A DNA stretch of 64,000 nucleotides, from assembly GCF_016863515.1 (NCBI RefSeq), contig NZ_BOPA01000019.1, positions 124,001-188,000 of the forward strand, written 5' to 3'. Position 1 is the stretch's first letter. Each line of letters opens with the position of its first letter. This stretch comes from Micromonospora gifhornensis. GTDB lineage: Bacteria > Actinomycetota > Actinomycetes > Mycobacteriales > Micromonosporaceae. The notes under the pieces are model-generated. The model saw only the letters and a program-made list of their open reading frames with translations. It was not told where the DNA came from and did not search any database. A program made the translations under genes and the position numbers. This document shows, in pieces, positions 17,415 to 25,961 of the stretch.

Positions 17415-18446
17415 ATGGCGTACGACGCGGTGGTGCTGGTGTCCTTCGGCGGCCCGGAAGGGCCCGACGACGTGCTGCCCTTCCTGCAGAACGTGACCCG
17501 GGGGCGGGGCATCCCGCCGCAACGCCTGGCCGAGGTCGCCGAGCACTACCAGCACTTCGGCGGTGTCTCCCCGATCAACCAGCAGTGCCGGGACCTGCTC
17601 GCCGCGGTCCGCGCCGACTTCGCCGCCCACGGTCTCGACCTGCCGGTGTACTGGGGCAACCGGAACTGGCACCCGATGCTCGCCGACACCTTCGCGCAGA
17701 TGCGCGACGACGGCGTACGGCGGGCGTTGGCCTTCGTCACCAGCGCCTTCGGCGGGTACTCCTCGTGCCGGCAGTACCAGGAGGACATCACCGCCGCCCG
17801 AGCCGCGGTCGGTCCGGACGCGCCGGTGATCGAGAAGATCCGCCAGTTCTGGGACCATCCCGGCTTCGTCGAGCCGCACATCGACGCGGTACGGGCAGCG
17901 CTGAGCCGGCTCGACCCGGCCCGCCGGGACCACACCCGACTGGTCTTCACCGCACACTCCGTACCCGTGTCGATGGCGGACAGTGCCGGCCCGCACGGCG
18001 GCCGGTACACCGCGCAGCTCACCGAGACGGCCCGGCTGGTGCACACGGCCGCCGCCCCCGACCTGCCCTACGACCTGGTGTGGCAGAGCCGCTCCGGTCC
18101 GCCGCACGTGCCGTGGCTGGAGCCGGACATCAACGATCACCTGACCGCCCTCGCCGCGAAGGGCGTCACCGCCGTGGTGGTCAGCCCGATCGGTTTCGTC
18201 TCCGACCACCTCGAGGTGATCTGGGACCTCGACACCGAGGCGCGGGACACGGCCACCCGGCTCGGCCTGGAGTACGTCCGCGCGGAAACCCCGGGCACCG
18301 ACCCCCGCTTCGTGACAATGGTGCGGGAGTTGGTGCAGGAACGCATCGACCCGGCCGGGGCCGACAGGCGTCGCCGTCTCGGCGAGCTGCCGATGTGGGA
18401 CACCTGCCCCTCGGTCTGTTGCGTCCCGCCCCGCCGTCCGTCCTGA
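17415..18446 (+). CDS. hemH: ferrochelatase (coproporphyrin type)
   Basis: Inserts Fe(II) into coproporphyrin III in the actinobacterial haem route; 343 aa. The N-terminus VLVSFGGPEGPDDVLPFL is characteristic, the metal-site His lies in FTAHSVP and the Glu in SDHLEVIWDLD. Near the C-terminus are Cys331, Cys335 and Cys336 (DTCPSVCC), which with an internal Cys (SSCRQY) would bind the [2Fe-2S] cluster found in actinobacterial enzymes. ATG 17415 has no ribosome site but AAGAAT lies 6 nt upstream, so it may be leaderless. It follows fabG-inhA as in mycobacteria. Confidence 0.95.
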   Translation: MAYDAVVLVSFGGPEGPDDVLPFLQNVTRGRGIPPQRLAEVAEHYQHFGGVSPINQQCRDLLAAVRADFAAHGLDLPVYWGNRNWHPMLADTFAQMRDDGVRRALAFVTSAFGGYSSCRQYQEDITAARAAVGPDAPVIEKIRQFWDHPGFVEPHIDAVRAALSRLDPARRDHTRLVFTAHSVPVSMADSAGPHGGRYTAQLTETARLVHTAAAPDLPYDLVWQSRSGPPHVPWLEPDINDHLTALAAKGVTAVVVSPIGFVSDHLEVIWDLDTEARDTATRLGLEYVRAETPGTDPRFVTMVRELVQERIDPAGADRRRRLGELPMWDTCPSVCCVPPRRPS

Positions 18447-18489
18447 CCGGCCCTGGCGACCACCCCCCGACACCCCTGCGGAGACGAGC

Positions 18490-19269
18490 ATGCAAGACCG
18501 TAAACCCGTCGAGAGTTGGCTCACCGACATGGACGGTGTGCTGGTGCACGAGGGCCAGCCGGTGCCGGGCGCCCCGGAGTTCATCAAGCGGATGCGGGCC
18601 TCCGGCAAGCCGTTCCTGGTGCTGACCAACAACTCCATCTACACCCCGCGTGACCTCCGGGCCCGCCTCGCCCGGATGGGTCTGGACGTGCCGGAGCAGG
18701 CGATCTGGTCCTCCGCGCTGGCCACGGCCCAGTTCCTGGCCGATCAGCGGCCGGGCGGCACCGCGTACGTGATCGGGGAGGCCGGGCTGACCACGGCGCT
18801 GCACGCGGTCGGCTACGTGCTCAGCGACTTCGCGCCCGACTACGTGGTGCTGGGGGAGACCCGCACCTACAGCTTCGAGGCGATCACCAAGGCGATTCGG
18901 CTGATCAACGACGGGGCGCGGTTCATCTGCACCAACCCCGACGCCACCGGCCCGTCGGTCGAGGGGGCCCTGCCGGCCGCCGGCTCGGTGGCGGCGATGA
19001 TCTCGAAGGCGACCGGGGTGGAGCCGTACTTCGTCGGCAAGCCCAACCCGATGATGATGCGCTCGGCGTTGAACACCATCGACGCGCACTCGGAGAGCAC
19101 CGCGATGATCGGCGACCGGATGGACACCGACATCCTCTGCGGGCTGGAGGCCGGGTTGGAGACCATCCTGGTGCTGACCGGCATCAGCACCCGCACGGAG
19201 GCGGAACGCTACCCGTACCGGCCGTCGCGCATCGTCAACTCGGTGGCCGACCTGATCGACGAGATCTGA
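18490..19269 (+). CDS. HAD-IIA family phosphatase (NagD-like)
   Basis: A 259-aa haloacid dehalogenase-fold hydrolase. Motif I is TDMDGVLV with nucleophile Asp13 and acid/base Asp15; motif II lies in VLTNNS; the Mg2+ loop is GDRMDTDILCG near residue 207. The capping domain between them is of the NagD class, whose members act on small phosphates such as nucleotides or sugar phosphates. The substrate cannot be read from sequence. It begins 43 bp after hemH with a GGAGACGAGC ribosome site and probably shares its transcript. Confidence 0.9.
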   Translation: MQDRKPVESWLTDMDGVLVHEGQPVPGAPEFIKRMRASGKPFLVLTNNSIYTPRDLRARLARMGLDVPEQAIWSSALATAQFLADQRPGGTAYVIGEAGLTTALHAVGYVLSDFAPDYVVLGETRTYSFEAITKAIRLINDGARFICTNPDATGPSVEGALPAAGSVAAMISKATGVEPYFVGKPNPMMMRSALNTIDAHSESTAMIGDRMDTDILCGLEAGLETILVLTGISTRTEAERYPYRPSRIVNSVADLIDEI

Positions 19270-19270
19270 C

Positions 19271-19335
19271 GCGACGGGCATCAGGTAGCGACGGGCGTCA
19301 TGTTCGCGACGGGCGTCAGGTCGCGCCCGGCGTCA
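19271..19335. repeat. tandem GCGACGGGCGTCAGGT-type repeat
   Basis: Three to four imperfect 16-18-bp units (GCGACGGGCATCAGGTA, GCGACGGGCGTCATGTTC, GCGACGGGCGTCAGGTC, then GCGCCCGGCGTCAG) fill the 63-bp gap between convergent genes and run into the last codons of the minus-strand hydrolase. Related to the array at 7853-7947. Confidence 0.75.
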
Positions 19336-20109
19336 GTGCTGCGCCGGGTCGCGGCGGAGGAAGTCGGCGACGACCGGGGCCACGGTGGCCGCCGGTACGC
19401 CGTGCCACTCGCCGGGCAGGCTGCGTTGTTCGGCGGCGGGCAGCAGGGCGGCAGTGGTGGCGGCCATCGCGCTCAGGTCGGCCGTGCTGCCGGCGCTGTG
19501 CAGGACCAGCGTCGGCGTGGTCACCCGGCGCAGCAGCGTCGCGTCGGTGGCTTCGCTGAGCAGGCTGTCGTACGCCAGGGTGTGCGCGACCGAGACCATG
19601 GCCGTCCAATGCGGGGTGCCGCGCATCCCGGCCAGCAGATCATCCGGTACGCCGATGCTGGTCAGGAAGAACGTCACCGCCTCCTCGCCGGTCAACTCGC
19701 GCAGCTTCGCGGTGAACGCACGTTGCTCGGCGGAGTCGTCGTCGAGGCTGAGCGGCGGCTCCAGCAGGGCCAACCGTCGAACGTCGAGACCGGCGTCGGC
19801 CGCGTGCAGGGCGAGCAGACAGCCGGAGGAGTACCCGTACAGCGAGGTGGGTGAGCCGGCCTCGGCGATCAGCGCGGCGAGATCCTCGACCTCGCGTTGC
19901 GGGGCGTACGGCGGCGTGTCGCCGCTGCCTCCCCGCCCGCGCCGGTCGTACCGGTAGATCGTGAAGTCGGACGCCAGCAGCTCGGCCAGCTCTTCCAGCG
20001 GGCTGTTGGCGCGGTAGTGCCCGGCCGCGTCGATGAGAATCAGCGGCGGGCCGACGCCGTCGCGCTGGTAGGCGATCCGCGTCCCGTCCCGGGAGGTGAC
20101 ATACGACAT
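19333..20109 (-). CDS. alpha/beta hydrolase
   Basis: A 258-aa cytoplasmic alpha/beta-hydrolase. ATG 20109 gives MSYVTSRDGTRIAYQ, the standard opening; longer frames lack conservation. The nucleophile elbow GYSSGC (Ser) follows LYRYDRRGRGGSGDT-like core strands, and the late His is in LPGEWHGVP. The lid region is small. Such proteins are esterases, peroxidases or signalling hydrolases; substrate unknown. It stands alone on the minus strand. Confidence 0.87.
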   Translation of the reverse strand: MSYVTSRDGTRIAYQRDGVGPPLILIDAAGHYRANSPLEELAELLASDFTIYRYDRRGRGGSGDTPPYAPQREVEDLAALIAEAGSPTSLYGYSSGCLLALHAADAGLDVRRLALLEPPLSLDDDSAEQRAFTAKLRELTGEEAVTFFLTSIGVPDDLLAGMRGTPHWTAMVSVAHTLAYDSLLSEATDATLLRRVTTPTLVLHSAGSTADLSAMAATTAALLPAAEQRSLPGEWHGVPAATVAPVVADFLRRDPAQH

Positions 20110-20219
20110 GCGCCGAACCGTACCGGCCGTGCTGTCCACCCGTTGCCCGTCGCGCAGGGGATGAGCGCAGCAGCCGACCGGACCCACGGGATGGGACCCG
20201 GCAGGCCACCGCGCAGCGG

Positions 20220-20590
20220 TCAGCTCTGCGTGATGTCGGTGCTGAAGGCGAGCTCACGGCCGGCCTCGATGTCGCTGGTCAGGGCCTCGACGCGGTTTCT
20301 GGCCATGCCGTACGAGTCGGGGCCGAGCAGTTGGTGCAGGGGTGCCTGGCCCGTGTCGGCGACCGTGATGATGGCGGTGGCCGCCTTGACCGGGTCGCCG
20401 AGCTGGGTGCCCGGCATGGCCAGGTGCGCCTCGGTCATCTCACGGATCGCCTGGTAGCCGGCCACGGTCGCCTCAGGCAGGCTCAGCGACGACGTACGCA
20501 GGAAGTTGGTGCGGGTGTAACCCGGCTCGATCACGTTCACCTTGTGCCCGACGCGTCGCAGGCCATCGACCCTTCCTGAACCGCTGACAC
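20220..20590 (-). pseudogene. C-terminal remnant of a short-chain dehydrogenase
   Basis: The reading frame contains NVIEPGYTRTNFLRTSS, the substrate-loop region that follows the catalytic Tyr/Lys in classical SDR enzymes, and continues to a normal C-terminus. The cofactor-binding half and catalytic residues are missing: upstream of VNVIEPG the frame runs into unrelated sequence near 20550-20590, next to the stop of the adjacent gene. It is therefore a decayed fragment of about 107 recognisable codons, not a working enzyme. Confidence 0.8.
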
Positions 20591-20595
20591 CCGCG

Positions 20596-21390
20596 CTACG
20601 GGCGTAGCGGGGCGTTGCAGGCGGCGACGAGCGCCTGGCGGCAGGCGGTGGTCAGCGGGCGCAGGGCGGCATCGCGCTGCTGGGCCTCGTGGTTGTTGAC
20701 CGCGCCGCCGGGTGCGGCGTGCCCGGCCAGGGCGAGCACCCGGTCGAGTACGGCGGCCCGGGCGAACAGCCGGCGGGCCCGTGGGTCGAATCCGGGCGGC
20801 AGGTCGGTGGTGCCGTCCGGGCGGCGCAACGCCTCCAGAGCACCGGCCAGCTCGGGACGCCACTGGGCGACGTCGAGTCGGGTCAGCGCCGCCGTCGTGT
20901 CGGCCAGCGCGGCGGCCAGCTCCGCCTCCGCCTCGGCGGCGCCGGGCAGGGTGAGCGAGGCGGCCGGGGCGTTCGCCGGCAGCGGGTAGACCCGCCAGAG
21001 CACCGTCTCGAAGGTGTCCCCGGAGCCGGAGGTGTGCACCCGTACCTCGGGGATCAGGCCCATCGCGCCGGCGACGACCGCCTCACCGGCGAGCAGCGCG
21101 GCCCCGGCGAAGTCACCCGGGCCGGGCAGGCCACGAGGGTCGCCCGGTGCCGGCAGCACCAGCCGGATCTCGTCCGGCGAGAGCTTGGCCAGGGTGGGCA
21201 GGGCCTCCCGCAACGGCACGTCCGTCCAGGTGCCGGGCGCGTCGGCGACGTGGTGCTCCTCGTCGCCGGCGACCTCGTCGGCGACCTCGTCAAAGGGCAC
21301 CAGCCCGGCGCGCCATGCGCGCACCCAGGCAACGAACCGGCTCGACCGGCGCGGCGCGAGGATGGCCGCACCCGCAGCGGGGGTGGACAT
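20596..21390 (-). CDS. conserved actinobacterial hypothetical protein
   Basis: A 264-aa soluble protein, rich in Ala and Leu, without signal peptide or membrane helices. ATG 21390 opens STPAAGAAILAPRRSSRFVAW; the middle has GPGDFAGAALLAGEAVVAG and a beta-rich VLWRVYPLP, and the end is helical with many Arg. I recognise the overall type as a widespread uncharacterised actinobacterial protein but know no function. The GC-rich leader upstream contains a long inverted repeat (21477-21553). Confidence 0.7.
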   Translation of the reverse strand: MSTPAAGAAILAPRRSSRFVAWVRAWRAGLVPFDEVADEVAGDEEHHVADAPGTWTDVPLREALPTLAKLSPDEIRLVLPAPGDPRGLPGPGDFAGAALLAGEAVVAGAMGLIPEVRVHTSGSGDTFETVLWRVYPLPANAPAASLTLPGAAEAEAELAAALADTTAALTRLDVAQWRPELAGALEALRRPDGTTDLPPGFDPRARRLFARAAVLDRVLALAGHAAPGGAVNNHEAQQRDAALRPLTTACRQALVAACNAPLRP

Positions 21391-21476
21391 GCCGAAAGAG
21401 TACGTGCTCACGCCCGCCCCTGTCTCGGCTGCCGCGCCCCACCCCCACCCACCTGCCCCCTCTCCGCCCTCCCACG

Positions 21477-21553
21477 CCGTCGATCTTGCAGTTTTGGTCG
21501 CCGTTACGTCTGCTATGCGCCTTTCGCGGCGACAACTTCTGCAAGATCGACGG
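21477..21553. repeat. 77-bp imperfect inverted repeat
   Basis: Outer arms CCGTCGATCTTGCAG (21477-21491) and its exact complement (21539-21553) are perfect over 15 bp; inner parts (TTTTGGTCGCCG versus CGGCGACAACTT) continue with mismatches. The A+T-richer core contrasts with its surroundings. It lies between divergent genes and looks like a mobile palindromic (REP/MITE-like) element. Confidence 0.8.
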
Positions 21554-21570
21554 TCCCGGGCGGGTCGCGG

Positions 21571-21702
21571 CGGGGACCGGGGTGCGTCCTGGGGTGGGTC
21601 CTCGGGGTGGGGGTGGGTCCTCGGGGCGGGGCGGGGCGGGGAGGGGAGGGGAGGGAGGGGTGGGGTGGGCGGCGGGTCGAGGTGTGGGGTGGGGGTGAGG
21701 GG
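21571..21702 (+). repeat. extreme G-run tract upstream of DUF3097 gene
   Basis: The plus strand is almost a chain of G3-G5 runs separated by one to three bases (GGGGCGGGGCGGGGCGGGG, then GGGGAGGGGAGGG). Several overlapping G-quadruplexes are possible in the non-template strand. It ends about 15 bp before the start codon and likely covers the promoter or -35 region. Confidence 0.85.
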
Positions 21703-21717
21703 ACTAGCGTGCGTGGG

Positions 21718-22530
21718 ATGGGGCGGCGGTATGGCGAGGACGTGTTGGCGGGGAACTGGCGGCGTCGAACGGTGATTCCGGAGGTCGACGCCGAGACCGA
21801 CCTGGTGGTCGAGGACGCCGATTCGGGCTTCTGTGGCGCGGTGGTGGGTTTCGAGTCCGGTGCGGTCGTGCTGGAGGACCGGCACGGTAAGCGGCGCAAC
21901 TTCCCGCTGCGTCCGGCCGCGTTCCTGCTCGACGGCCGGCCGGTCACCCTGCGCCGGCCCGTCCGGGCACCGGTGCCGGCCGCGCGTCGGCGTACCGCCT
22001 CCGGTTCGATCGCGGTGGACGGGGTCCGTGCCCGCGTCGCCCGGGCCAGCCGGATCTGGGTGGAGGGTGTGCACGACGCCGCCCTGGTCGAGCGGATCTG
22101 GGGCGACGACCTGCGCATCGAGGGCGTGGTGGTGGAGCCGCTGGAGGGTATCGACGACCTGGACGCCGCGGTACGCGACTTCGGGCCGGCCCCGCACCGG
22201 CGGCTAGGTGTTCTGGTCGACCATCTGGTGCCCGGTTCGAAGGAGAGCCGGATCGTGGCCCGGGTGACCTCGCCGCACGTGCTCGTCACCGGGCACCCGT
22301 ACGTCGACGTGTGGCAGGCGGTGAAGCCGGCGGCCCTGGGCATCCGGGCGTGGCCGGTGGTGCCGCCGGGGCGGCCGTGGAAGGAAGGCGTCTGCGCGGC
22401 GCTGGGCGTCGCCGAGCCCGCCGACATGTGGCGGCACATCCTGTCCCGGGTGAACACCTACGCCGAGGTGGAAACCCCCCTGATCAACGCCATGGAACGA
22501 TTGATCGACTTCGTGACCGAGCCGGTCTGA
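21718..22530 (+). CDS. DUF3097 family protein
   Basis: A 270-aa actinobacterial protein. ATG 21718 is preceded by TAGCGT at 7 nt and is probably leaderless; GTG 21709 in frame is an alternative because a GAGGGG lies before it, though that belongs to the G-run tract. The family signature is visible in WVEGVHDAALVERIWGDDL and GVLVDHLVPGSKE, which recall TOPRIM-like strands, then HVLVTGHPYVDVWQAVKP. Function unknown, possibly nucleic-acid related. The C-terminus is helical. Confidence 0.85.
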   Translation: MGRRYGEDVLAGNWRRRTVIPEVDAETDLVVEDADSGFCGAVVGFESGAVVLEDRHGKRRNFPLRPAAFLLDGRPVTLRRPVRAPVPAARRRTASGSIAVDGVRARVARASRIWVEGVHDAALVERIWGDDLRIEGVVVEPLEGIDDLDAAVRDFGPAPHRRLGVLVDHLVPGSKESRIVARVTSPHVLVTGHPYVDVWQAVKPAALGIRAWPVVPPGRPWKEGVCAALGVAEPADMWRHILSRVNTYAEVETPLINAMERLIDFVTEPV

Positions 22531-22677
22531 TCCCGGCCGCTCGCGGTCTGCTTCTCCGTCGACCGCCCGTCGTCGTCGACGTACTGCGGCACGCCGCCCG
22601 GGGCACGCGTGTCCCGGTTCTGGCAGCAGAGCGCTACGGTGTACCGCCTGATCCCTACCATTCCCCGGGGGTGCCGG

Positions 22678-23958
22678 TTGAGTCGGTTCGAGCAGCCGCG
22701 ACGGCGGGTGCGTCAGGCGTTCCAGGCGGGACGTGAGTCGGTCCGCGCCGCCCGCGAGCGACAGCGCGAACGGGCCGCGATCCGGGCGGAGGAAGCCCGG
22801 CCCGACCCGCTGCCCTGGCGACCGGAACCGCCCGTCGACGGTGGCGGCTCGACGACCAGCCGCGACGACTCCGACGTGCCGAAGGCGCTCCGGATCGCCG
22901 CCGCCTGGTCGTGGCGCCTGATTGTGATCGGGGTCGTCGGCTGGGCGCTGCTGCGCTTCATGGGTGCCATTCGCATCGTCATCGTTCCGCTGCTGGTCGC
23001 CCTGCTGCTCACCGCGTTGTTGGCACCGGCCGTGGGTTGGCTGCTGCGCCTGCGCGTTCCCCGGTCCCTGGCCACCGCCGTGGTGCTGATCAGCGGGCTC
23101 GGCGCGGTGGTCGGCACGCTGACGCTTGTGGTCAACCAGTTCATCGTCGGTCTGCCGGATCTGAGCGTGCGGGCCGCGGCCGGCATCGGGCAGATCCAGG
23201 ACTGGCTGCGCGACGGCCCGCTCGGGCTCTCCGACGGTCAGCTCAACGGGTACGTCGAGGCCGGGCAGAGGTGGATCAACGAGAACAGTCAGTCGCTGAC
23301 CAGCGGAGCGATCAACACCGCCGGCACGGTGGTCGAGGTGTTCACCGGCACCCTGCTGGTGCTCTTCGCCATGTTCTTCTTCCTGCGCGACGGTGACCGG
23401 ATCTGGCGGTTCCTGGTCGGGATGCTCCCGGTCGCCGCCCGCTGGCGGACCGACGACGCCGGTCGGGCCTCCTGGCTGACCCTGGTGGCGTACGTCCGGG
23501 CCACGGTGCTGGTGGCCTTCATCGACGCGCTGGGCATCGGCATCGCGCTCGTACTGTTCGACGTGCCGTTCGCCTTCCCGCTGGCCGCGTTGGTGTTTCT
23601 CGGCGCGTTCATCCCGATCGTCGGTGCCACCCTGTCCGGCGCGGTGGCAGTGCTGGTCGCCCTGGTCGACAGCGGCTGGGTCACCGCGCTGGCCATTCTC
23701 GGCGCGGTGATCGTGGTGCAGCAGCTGGAGGGCAACGTCCTGCAACCCTGGATCATGGGCAAGGCGGTGGCCCTGCACCCGCTGCCGGTGGTGTTGGCGG
23801 TGACCGCCGGTGTGGTGCTCGACGGCATCGTCGGCGCGCTGGTGGCCGTACCGTTGATCGCCGTGCTCAACACGGCCGTGCGCCGCCTGGCCCGCCGCCC
23901 ACCGGAACCGGCCCCGCCGATCCCCGACGCCGTCGTGGTCCGCTCCACCGCCCCCTGA
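22678..23958 (+). CDS. AI-2E/PerM family transporter
   Basis: A 426-aa multi-pass membrane protein. TTG 22678 is the suggested start (after GGGGGTG, with TACCAT further up); GTG 22609 would add 23 unlikely residues. A charged cytoplasmic tail of about 75 residues leads to helices beginning WRLIVIGVVGWALLRF, IVIVPLLVALLLTALLAP and SLATAVVLISGLGAVVG. The amphipathic periplasmic part (QIQDWLRDG) and the late IVQQLEG-type motif VVQQLEGNVLQPWIMG are hallmarks of the family. Members export autoinducer-2 or other small solutes or ions; substrate here unknown. Confidence 0.9.
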   Translation: MSRFEQPRRRVRQAFQAGRESVRAARERQRERAAIRAEEARPDPLPWRPEPPVDGGGSTTSRDDSDVPKALRIAAAWSWRLIVIGVVGWALLRFMGAIRIVIVPLLVALLLTALLAPAVGWLLRLRVPRSLATAVVLISGLGAVVGTLTLVVNQFIVGLPDLSVRAAAGIGQIQDWLRDGPLGLSDGQLNGYVEAGQRWINENSQSLTSGAINTAGTVVEVFTGTLLVLFAMFFFLRDGDRIWRFLVGMLPVAARWRTDDAGRASWLTLVAYVRATVLVAFIDALGIGIALVLFDVPFAFPLAALVFLGAFIPIVGATLSGAVAVLVALVDSGWVTALAILGAVIVVQQLEGNVLQPWIMGKAVALHPLPVVLAVTAGVVLDGIVGALVAVPLIAVLNTAVRRLARRPPEPAPPIPDAVVVRSTAP

Positions 23959-24011
23959 GCCATCCGACCCAACCGGCCGGCCCCGACCTGCGTGCCGTGC
24001 CGTGCCGGCCC

Positions 24012-24101
24012 CGGTCGCCGGGTCGGAACCGGTCGTGGCGCGTCGTCGGGTCGGGACCGGTCACGTCGTCGGGTCGGGACCGGTTACGGCGCGTCGTCGG
24101 G
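24012..24101. repeat. tandem repeat at a convergent junction
   Basis: About three units of CGTCGTCGGGTCGGGACCGGT with small changes fill the gap between the transporter and the minus-strand hydrolase and overlap the final codons of the latter. Confidence 0.7.
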
Positions 24102-25403
24102 GGAGCGGGTGAAGACGAAGGTGGCGATGTCCAGCGCCACCGGGGTGCCGTTGTCGTCGCGGAGCACGGCCAGCACCTCGCCGTTCTCCTCGCCGCTGAC
24201 GGCCCGCCACCGGTCCGGGCCTTGCGGGACGAAGCGACTGACCGGGTCGCCCGGCATGGTCCCGAGCAGGTCGCCGGTCGAGGCGTCCCAGGTGACGTCG
24301 AGCGGGAGGCCCATCCACCACCAGCGGCCGGTGAGGGCGGCCACGTCGGCCGGGGGCGGTGCGTCGACCGGGCGCCACGGCCGGGCCGGCGTCGGTTCGG
24401 CGTCCAGGACCTGGGTGAGCAGCTGCCGGCCGAGCGTGCCGAGACCGCCGCTGCGGAAGGAGTACGCGTTGGTGAAGCCGACGACCCCGGTACGACTGGG
24501 CCGGTGCACCTCCAGCACGGCGAGGTAGCCGGGCATCGAGCCGCCGTGTCCGGTATACACCCGCTCGCCCTCGCGGTGCAGCGCCAGGCCCAGTCCGGGT
24601 CCGGCCCGCCAGGAATCAGGGTCGATCATCGCCATCGGGACGCACATCTCGTCGACGGTCTCCGGGGCGAGCACGGCCGGATCGGGCTCGGCGAGGAAGG
24701 CCGCCCAGCGGGCCAGGTCCGCGACGGTGGACCAGAGCTGCCCGGCCGGCGCCATGGCCCCGGTGTCCGCACGCGGTTCCTCCCGCAGCGTGTCGTGCCA
24801 CGGGTGCACCACGTAGCCGGGGGCGAACGGTGCGGTGGGCGCGTACGTGGTGCGGTCCATGCCCAGCGGGTCGAGGATCCGCTCGGACAACAGCTGTGCC
24901 CACGGCGTCTTCGTGATCCGTTCGAGCGCCCCGCCCAGCAACGCGTACGCCAGGTTGGAGTAGTGGAACGTGCGGTGCGGCGGGTGGGCGATCTTCGCGG
25001 CGGAGAACCCGGCCAGCAGAGTGGGCAGGTCGACGCCGTCGCTGCGTTCCCACCACGGCCCGTCCGGCTCCCGTTGGAGACCGCTGATGTGCCCGAGCAT
25101 CTGCCGCAGGGTGACCGGCCCGGCCGCGTCGGCCTCCGGCAGATGCCGCCGCAGCGGGTCGTCCAAGGCCAGCCGACCGGCGTCGCGTTCCTGCATGATC
25201 AGCACCGCGGTCATCGTCTTGGTGATCGAACCGATCCGGAACTGGAGATCGGCGTCGGGTGCTGGATGGCTGCCGGCGGTGGCCACGTGGGCCAGCGTGC
25301 CGTCGCGCACCACACCGAGAATCAACGACGGAACGTGACCGGCCACCTGGGCGTCGGCCACCAGAGCGTCGACCTGTCGGGTGGTTTCGGGACGCAGAGA
25401 CAT
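24084..25403 (-). CDS. serine hydrolase, beta-lactamase class C family
   Basis: A 439-aa penicillin-binding-fold hydrolase. The active-site SxxK is SITK (Ser59, Lys62), the Tyr motif is YSN in HYSNLAYALLGG, and the third element is HGGSMPGY. No signal peptide is seen, so it is more likely a cytoplasmic esterase or D-aminopeptidase-like enzyme than a secreted beta-lactamase. A C-terminal beta-rich domain (about 340-439) resembles the lipocalin-like tail of such esterases. The ATG is preceded by GGGAG. It is divergent from the NfeD gene, with TGTCA boxes between. Confidence 0.88.
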   Translation of the reverse strand: MSLRPETTRQVDALVADAQVAGHVPSLILGVVRDGTLAHVATAGSHPAPDADLQFRIGSITKTMTAVLIMQERDAGRLALDDPLRRHLPEADAAGPVTLRQMLGHISGLQREPDGPWWERSDGVDLPTLLAGFSAAKIAHPPHRTFHYSNLAYALLGGALERITKTPWAQLLSERILDPLGMDRTTYAPTAPFAPGYVVHPWHDTLREEPRADTGAMAPAGQLWSTVADLARWAAFLAEPDPAVLAPETVDEMCVPMAMIDPDSWRAGPGLGLALHREGERVYTGHGGSMPGYLAVLEVHRPSRTGVVGFTNAYSFRSGGLGTLGRQLLTQVLDAEPTPARPWRPVDAPPPADVAALTGRWWWMGLPLDVTWDASTGDLLGTMPGDPVSRFVPQGPDRWRAVSGEENGEVLAVLRDDNGTPVALDIATFVFTRSPDDAP

Positions 25404-25443
25404 CTTTCTCCCTCGGATAGTGGTGACCGGGAGCTTACGATCA

Positions 25444-25476
25444 TGTCAATTCGATGACACGTGCATTGTCATGTCA
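25444..25476. promoter_or_regulatory. cluster of four TGTCA/TGACA half-sites
   Basis: TGTCA at 25444, TGACA at 25455, TGTCA at 25467 and TGTCA at 25472 lie in 33 bp of the 83-bp divergent gap. The first two form an inverted pair (spacer 6 bp), the second and third another (ATGACA-N7-TGTCAT). The local A+T content is far above average. Probably an operator or promoter shared by the hydrolase and the NfeD-SPFH operon. Confidence 0.6.
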
Positions 25477-25486
25477 CGATCGTGTT

Positions 25487-25957
25487 ATGGATGCCGTGTT
25501 CTGGATCGTGCTGGGCGTGGTGCTGGCGGTCGCTGAGATCTTCACGGCGACCCTGTTTCTGATCATGTTCGCGGTCGGTGCGTTTGCCGCTGCCGGCGCC
25601 GCCGCGCTCGGTGCTCCGGTGGCGGTGCAGGCGGTGGTCTTCGCCGCCGTGTCGGCGCTGACCGTGCTCGCCGCGCGGCCGGTCATCCAGCGGCACAAAC
25701 AGTCGGCGATGGAGAGCGGCGACACCGCGTTCGGCATCGAGGCGATCGAGGGCTCCACCGCCCTGGTGTTGGAGCAGGTCGACTCCGACAAGGGCATGGT
25801 GAAGATCGACGGCGAGGTGTGGAGCGCCCGAGCCTACGACGCCACCCAGGTTTTGGCCCCCGGCGAACGGGTGCAGGTTATTCAGGTCAAGGGAGCGGTA
25901 GCCCTGGTCTGGCGGGATGTTGCGACGCCCGCTGAGCTACCCGAAGCGGAGAGGTGA
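25487..25957 (+). CDS. NfeD-like membrane protein
   Basis: A 156-aa protein: two to three N-terminal membrane helices (FWIVLGVVLAVAEIFTATLF, then a second pair to about residue 70) followed by a soluble OB-fold domain with the NfeD pattern GSTALVLEQVDSDKGMVKIDG and WSARAYD. NfeD proteins work with SPFH/stomatin proteins, which here start 4 bp after the stop. ATG 25487 has no ribosome site and may begin a leaderless message. Together they probably organise or protect membrane domains. Confidence 0.9.
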   Translation: MDAVFWIVLGVVLAVAEIFTATLFLIMFAVGAFAAAGAAALGAPVAVQAVVFAAVSALTVLAARPVIQRHKQSAMESGDTAFGIEAIEGSTALVLEQVDSDKGMVKIDGEVWSARAYDATQVLAPGERVQVIQVKGAVALVWRDVATPAELPEAER

Positions 25958-25961
25958 ACGG

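Noticed and set aside
20689..21717. Plus-strand extension of the DUF3097 frame far upstream
   Set aside because: The frame stays open by GC bias only; it runs antisense to a conserved gene and through the G-run tract.
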